This document shows, in pieces, positions 60,443 to 64,000 of a stretch of DNA of 64,000 nt. The notes under the pieces were generated by a model. It did no database searches. It was not told where the DNA came from and saw only the letters and a program-made list of their open reading frames with translations. A program made the translations under genes and the position numbers. Each line of letters opens with the position of its first letter. The stretch's first letter is position 1. This DNA comes from an uncultured Acetatifactor sp. (GTDB taxonomy: Bacteria; Bacillota; Clostridia; Lachnospirales; Lachnospiraceae), in NCBI GenBank assembly GCA_947627535.1, contig CANQWM010000013.1, positions 1 through 64,000 on the forward strand. The letters are read 5' to 3'.

Positions 60443-61939
60443 TCAGAACTGAAAATAAATGAAGGTAGACGCATCATATTCCGGTCCATAAAATCCGAAA
60501 ATCAAAATGGCAAAAATCAGGCCATAATATACCAGCCATCGGAACCAGACATTCTGCGCCGCCAGCGTTCCCTTGATATCTGCCTTTTTTCGTCTCCGGC
60601 CGTCTGCCAGCATCAGCACAAACAGCCCCGCCAGCATCACCACAAAATCTTTTTCCGGCAGAATGATCGTGTTGATGCAGAGCAGGCTGTTGGGATTAAA
60701 GAAGGTAAACAATCCGATATTTGTCACACTGTGCCAGAGCATCTGCAGGGCCGTTCCCAGACTGTCCGCACGGAAAAAGAGCCATGCAAAATCCACAAAT
60801 CCAAACGTGATTCCCCTCTGCAGCAGGCGATAGCTGCCGCAGTCTGTACGGATGTGCAGCCGTTTCTGCAGGCTGGCGCGAAACCGCCCGGTCAGATCAC
60901 CCGCCACCTGATAGAGGCCGTTCAGCAGTCCCCAGACAATATAGTTCCAGCCGGCCCCATGCCAGAGACCGCTTAAAGAAAAGGTCAATAAAATATTGCG
61001 GTATTTTCTCCATCTGCCCCGGCGGTTTCCTCCCAGGGGAATATAAATATAGTCCCGGAACCATGAGGTCAGGGAAATGTGCCAATTTCGCCAGAATTCG
61101 CTGACCGAAACCGCATGGTATGGGCTGTTGAAATTTTTGGTGAGGGTAAATCCCATGACCCTGGCCGCTCCCACGGCAATGTCAGAATACCCCCCGAAAT
61201 CGCAATAGATCTGAAACGCAAAAAGAATGGTGGCAAGGCCAATCTGCATCCCCGAATAAATGGTGTAATGGTCATACACTTCCGTGACCAGAATGGCGAT
61301 TCGGTCAGCAATCACAAGCTTCTGAAAGAACCCCCAGCCCATCAAAAGCAGACCGCTTTTGACCCTCTCCAGATCAAAGGGATGCTCTTCCTTCAGCTGA
61401 TGCATCAGATTCCCGCTTCGTTCAATGGGCCCGGCCACTAATTGCGGGAAAAAAGAAAGGAACAAAGCATACTGCAGAAAATTTCGTTCCGCCGAAATTT
61501 TTTTCCGATAAACGTCAAGCAGGTATCCCATCGCCTGAAAGGTATAAAAGGAGATCCCTACCGGCAGCAGAACATCGAAAGCAGGCATTTTTACGGAAAG
61601 CCCAAACAGCTGCAAGCCTTTCACGAGGCTGTCCGCTATAAAGACAGCATATTTGAAAAACAATAAAACACCGAGATTCCACAGCACCCCAACAGCCAGG
61701 TGCCATCTTTTCCAGGTGTCTTTTTTCTTCCGCCTGTCATCCCTGTCCATCAGAATTGCGATCACCCACGAAACCACGGTAGTCCCAAGGATCAACAGAA
61801 GATAGGCCGGATTCCAGCTGGCATAAAAATAATAGCTGGCCCCCAAAAGCCACAGGTTTTTATATCGCCGCGGGATCCAGAAATACCCTGCTGCCACTAT
61901 GGGAAAAAAGATCAGAAAACCGGTTGAATTGAACAGCAC
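60443..61939 (-). CDS. MBOAT-family O-acyltransferase (AlgI/DltB-like)
   Basis: 498 residues from a GTG at 61939 with GGGAGG seven bases upstream. It has ten or more membrane helices. Conserved MBOAT motifs: FNSTGFLIFFPIV, PVGISFYTFQAMGYLLDVYR, FPQLVAGPIER, ARVMGFTLTKNFNSPY and the active-site region SLSGLWHGAGWNYIVWG with its His. It transfers acyl (usually acetyl) groups across the membrane to an extracellular polymer. The next gene encodes an SGNH-like partner, 24 bases away, as in alginate and D-alanine systems. The polymer here is unknown. Confidence 0.92.
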   Translation of the reverse strand: MLFNSTGFLIFFPIVAAGYFWIPRRYKNLWLLGASYYFYASWNPAYLLLILGTTVVSWVIAILMDRDDRRKKKDTWKRWHLAVGVLWNLGVLLFFKYAVFIADSLVKGLQLFGLSVKMPAFDVLLPVGISFYTFQAMGYLLDVYRKKISAERNFLQYALFLSFFPQLVAGPIERSGNLMHQLKEEHPFDLERVKSGLLLMGWGFFQKLVIADRIAILVTEVYDHYTIYSGMQIGLATILFAFQIYCDFGGYSDIAVGAARVMGFTLTKNFNSPYHAVSVSEFWRNWHISLTSWFRDYIYIPLGGNRRGRWRKYRNILLTFSLSGLWHGAGWNYIVWGLLNGLYQVAGDLTGRFRASLQKRLHIRTDCGSYRLLQRGITFGFVDFAWLFFRADSLGTALQMLWHSVTNIGLFTFFNPNSLLCINTIILPEKDFVVMLAGLFVLMLADGRRRKKADIKGTLAAQNVWFRWLVYYGLIFAILIFGFYGPEYDASTFIYFQF

Positions 61940-61963
61940 AAGTATACCTCCCCGCGGTCTTAG

Positions 61964-62947
61964 TCATTGTAAATTTTCAAACACAAATTTTGTCACTTTA
62001 TCCGCTCCGTCTTTATTCAGATGATGATACCCGTTATAAATATCCTCAAAATCCTGGCTTGACAAACCGATTTCCTCATAATGCTCATTGCAGTCCAGGT
62101 AAAACAGCTTTTCGCTTTCCGCCAGATCTTCCATCTTCCCTTTCCAGTCCTCATAGTTGATGGATTTGATATACCCGTCATACATGGGCGCCATGACAAG
62201 ATACAGCGTAATATCCTCCTCCCTGCAAAGCTGCGCCAGCTTATGAAAGTACTCGATATTGATCGCTGAAATTACTTTGGGCGCAGAATTATACGCTGCC
62301 GTATCATACAAAGCCTTTGTCTCTTCCGTCATTTTTGTTTCGCTTGGATGAAAAGAGGAATACTGCCAGATTTCCTTTGTATAAAAGGCCAGATTAGAAC
62401 CGACAGTCCAAATATCCGCCCAGTTGCCATGACAGCGCAGGATCGGAAATACGGCATAGCTCCAGTTCTCCGGAAGATACTGTTTGGTAATCGCTTCCAG
62501 TTTGGTCAGGCCGAAACGCATTCCATCTATATTGGATTCTTTCTTCCAGTCCCGATCCGGCGTTTCTGTCCCGTAAAGCCAGTTATTGTTGTCATCCAAT
62601 GCAAAGGCTTCCAGGACGATCCTATCCGGATGCTGATAATGCAGCGCTTCCTTTACGTTAAAATATGTCTGGACCACATTTTGAGAATTGGAGGCCAGGA
62701 TGTAACTGTCCTGTCCCGTCATTTCGGAAATGATCTCCGGGTCAAAGGAAGAATAAGCGTGGCTGTTCCCCACGATCAAAATATCAACCTCTCCTCTCCG
62801 GAGGCGGTAGAAACGCTGCCACGTGCGGAAAATTGCATTGGAAGGGTACAGCAATAATACCGCTGTGCGCAGGAGGACAAAGAACAGCAGCAGAAACAGG
62901 AGTACCTTTCCATACTTTTTTCCATGCAGCTGCCGTCTCCCCGGCAT
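61964..62947 (-). CDS. Membrane-anchored SGNH/DltD-like protein
   Basis: 327 residues; AAAGGGG lies 11 bases before the ATG. An N-terminal membrane helix (VLLFLLLFFVLLRTAVLLLY) is followed by an extracytoplasmic domain. IVGNSHAYSSFDPEII is the SGNH block I with the catalytic Ser in GNSHA. ILASNSQNVVQTYF and the C-terminal YNGYHHLNKDGADKV (block V-like His) complete the fold. It probably cooperates with the MBOAT protein to move an acetyl group to a surface polysaccharide. A promoter (TTGACT, 18 bp, TATAAT) is at 62974-63003. Confidence 0.8.
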   Translation of the reverse strand: MPGRRQLHGKKYGKVLLFLLLFFVLLRTAVLLLYPSNAIFRTWQRFYRLRRGEVDILIVGNSHAYSSFDPEIISEMTGQDSYILASNSQNVVQTYFNVKEALHYQHPDRIVLEAFALDDNNNWLYGTETPDRDWKKESNIDGMRFGLTKLEAITKQYLPENWSYAVFPILRCHGNWADIWTVGSNLAFYTKEIWQYSSFHPSETKMTEETKALYDTAAYNSAPKVISAINIEYFHKLAQLCREEDITLYLVMAPMYDGYIKSINYEDWKGKMEDLAESEKLFYLDCNEHYEEIGLSSQDFEDIYNGYHHLNKDGADKVTKFVFENLQ

Positions 62948-62973
62948 AAGATACCACGCCCCTTTCCTGGCAC

Positions 62974-63003
62974 ATTATATCACCGGATACCCCGTACAGT
63001 CAA
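62974..63003 (-). promoter_or_regulatory. Promoter of the SGNH-MBOAT operon
   Basis: Minus-strand TTGACT (62998-63003), an 18-bp spacer and a perfect TATAAT (62974-62979), 27 bases before the ATG at 62947. Confidence 0.75.
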
Positions 63004-63072
63004 TATTAATACCCCTTACAGATGTTTTTTCTTGTCACCCACAGAATATAAAATATAAGGAGAGGTGTATTT

Positions 63073-63420
63073 ATGGATTATAAATTTTTGGGAAAACGAA
63101 TACGGGAAGAACGTCTGAGATTACATCTGACACAAGCCGAGCTTGCGGAAGCCGTCGACATCTCAGACACTTATATGGGGGCCATTGAACGCGGGGAACG
63201 CAGTCTTACGCTGGACACGCTTGTGAGATTAGTCAACCGGCTGGGAGTGACCGTTGATTACATACTGGCGGATTCCGTATCCGACAGCGATTCCAACGTT
63301 CTGGAACAATTCCGGCAGATTACGGACGGACAGCCCCTGGGCCGAAAGCAGATGGCCATCAATGTGCTGCGCACACTTTTTTCCTATTTTGAAAATTTTG
63401 AAAACGACGGGGAAGTATGA
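63073..63420 (+). CDS. XRE-family transcriptional regulator
   Basis: 115 residues behind AAGGAGAGG. Residues 6-62 are a Cro/C1-type helix-turn-helix: LGKRIREERLRLHLTQAELAEAVDISDTYMGAIERGERSLTLDTLVRLVNRLGVTVDYIL. The short C-terminal helix region (FRQITDGQPLGRKQMAINVLRTLFSYF) may dimerise. This layout is common for small clostridial regulators. It is divergent from the MBOAT/SGNH pair and may control it. No operator was identified. Confidence 0.92.
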   Translation: MDYKFLGKRIREERLRLHLTQAELAEAVDISDTYMGAIERGERSLTLDTLVRLVNRLGVTVDYILADSVSDSDSNVLEQFRQITDGQPLGRKQMAINVLRTLFSYFENFENDGEV

Positions 63421-63510
63421 TCCGGAGATTTCCGGAAAAACAGATCTGCTTAATCCTCCATGGCGACAAACAGGTTTCCATTCCGGGAAAACCATGCTAT
63501 ATTTTATAGT

Positions 63511-63553
63511 GTCAGATTGCATCCAAAGCCCGTTGGCATTATCTGACGCTTTT
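63511..63553 (+). terminator. Possible terminator after the XRE gene
   Basis: GTCAGAT (63511-63517) pairs with ATCTGAC (63541-63547), with partial pairing inside, followed by GCTTTTGCTGTTTTC. The T-run is broken, so this is moderate evidence. Confidence 0.45.
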
Positions 63554-63628
63554 GCTGTTTTCATTTGACGGCATTGCATTTCCTGCCGCCATCCTAAGCT
63601 TTATCCACCGCAACAGAGGTATCCGCCC

Positions 63629-64000
63629 ATGACAGAACGCGCAACAGAAACCTCTCCCCTGTACTGGGGAGACCTGCCATATCATTCTCTTAACTATCAC
63701 CTGAAGCAGACTTTCGGAGAAAAAGTCTACCGGCTGTCTTTAAACGGCGGTATGACCTGTCCCAACCGGGACGGCACGATCGGGACCGGCGGCTGTATCT
63801 TCTGCAGCGCCGGCGGCTCCGGGGATTTTGCCGCCTCTGCCTCCCTGCCGATCAGGGAACAGATCGCACAGGCCAGGGCGCAAATTGCTTCAAAGACAGA
63901 CTGCCGCAGATTTATCGCTTACTTTCAGGCCTACACCAACACTTACGCGCCTGTCGAACGGCTGCGAAGCCTCTTTTCAGAAGCGATTTCCCATCCCGAC
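63629..64000 (+). CDS. TIGR01212-type radical SAM protein, 5' part
   Basis: Missing from the ORF track because it runs off the window. ATG at 63629 with AGAGG nine bases before. The 124 codons present read YWGDLPYHSLNYHLKQTFGEKVYRLSLNGGMTCPNRDGTIGTGGCIFCSAGGSGDF. That gives the unusual radical SAM Cys pattern CPNRDG(x)nGGCIFC of the YtqA/TIGR01212 family. Then come IAYFQAYTNTYAP and the start of the second strand-helix unit. The family function is not established; links to tRNA or cofactor modification are suggested by its Elp3-like fold. Confidence 0.9.
   Translation, partial: MTERATETSPLYWGDLPYHSLNYHLKQTFGEKVYRLSLNGGMTCPNRDGTIGTGGCIFCSAGGSGDFAASASLPIREQIAQARAQIASKTDCRRFIAYFQAYTNTYAPVERLRSLFSEAISHPD

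Overview
The window reads as chromosomal DNA of a gut-type Clostridia, most probably a Lachnospiraceae. The reasons are a complete butyryl-CoA operon (thl-crt-hbd-bcd-etfB-etfA), a bile salt hydrolase, GH5 glycanases, GGAGG-type ribosome binding sites, TTGACA/TATAAT promoters and moderate GC. No rRNA, tRNA or CRISPR array was seen. The genus cannot be fixed from the sequence alone.

Layout. 0-5 kb is an AT-richer accessory strip. It holds the broken 3' end of a large serine recombinase, a lipoprotein, small membrane and acetyltransferase genes, an acetyltransferase fragment, a tyrosine phosphatase, and an orphan RelB antitoxin whose YafQ-like toxin is cut to 22 codons. 5-13.5 kb has a radical SAM/SPASM gene and a leftward carbohydrate cassette: two isomerase plus Gfo/Idh/MocA oxidoreductase pairs, GH5, DUF3237 and an FRG-domain protein. 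Its gaps are filled with tandem or low-complexity repeats. 13.6-18.3 kb is a MerR-methyltransferase fusion driving a two-gene ABC exporter. 18.4-26.4 kb has a chemotaxis receptor, a GH5 lipoprotein, a D-Ala-D-Ala carboxypeptidase, YbaK, a TrmH-type methyltransferase and a histidine phosphatase. 26.6-33.7 kb has TspO and the butyrate operon, with candidate Rex operators on both sides of its promoter. 33.8-46.9 kb has an Rpn-type nuclease, a sialate O-acetylesterase interrupted by an in-frame TAG, rarA, an M23 peptidase, hpf with an upstream DnaA-box cluster, an NlpC/P60 hydrolase, a pdxS pseudogene, rhodanese-TtcA, trxB, and an SDR gene behind a large palindromic leader. 47-60.4 kb is a leftward run: SNF2 helicase, FecR-domain protein, CHASE2 adenylate cyclase, GAF-HD-GYP, TIM-barrel isomerase, TPR-DUF4037-DUF4125 protein and bile salt hydrolase. 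60.4-64 kb has an MBOAT/SGNH acylation pair, an XRE regulator and the start of a TIGR01212 radical SAM gene.

How genes work together. The six butyrate genes turn two acetyl-CoA into butyryl-CoA with flavin bifurcation, and the operators suggest NADH/NAD+ control. The 7-13 kb enzymes look like one glycan or sugar-derivative catabolic unit. FecR, CHASE2-cyclase and GAF-HD-GYP form a plausible envelope-to-nucleotide signalling module. MBOAT and SGNH would O-acylate a surface polymer.

The most unusual features are the purine-rich (mRNA sense) repeat arrays in three gaps of one operon, many minisatellites inside coding regions, the 154-nt three-way-junction element starting at a promoter near 45.77 kb, the DnaA-box cluster away from dnaA, the esterase amber codon, and the MerR-methyltransferase regulator with a 19-bp promoter spacer. 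Start codons were often moved inward from the ORF track on ribosome-binding-site evidence. All function calls are from reading motifs; no database search was run.
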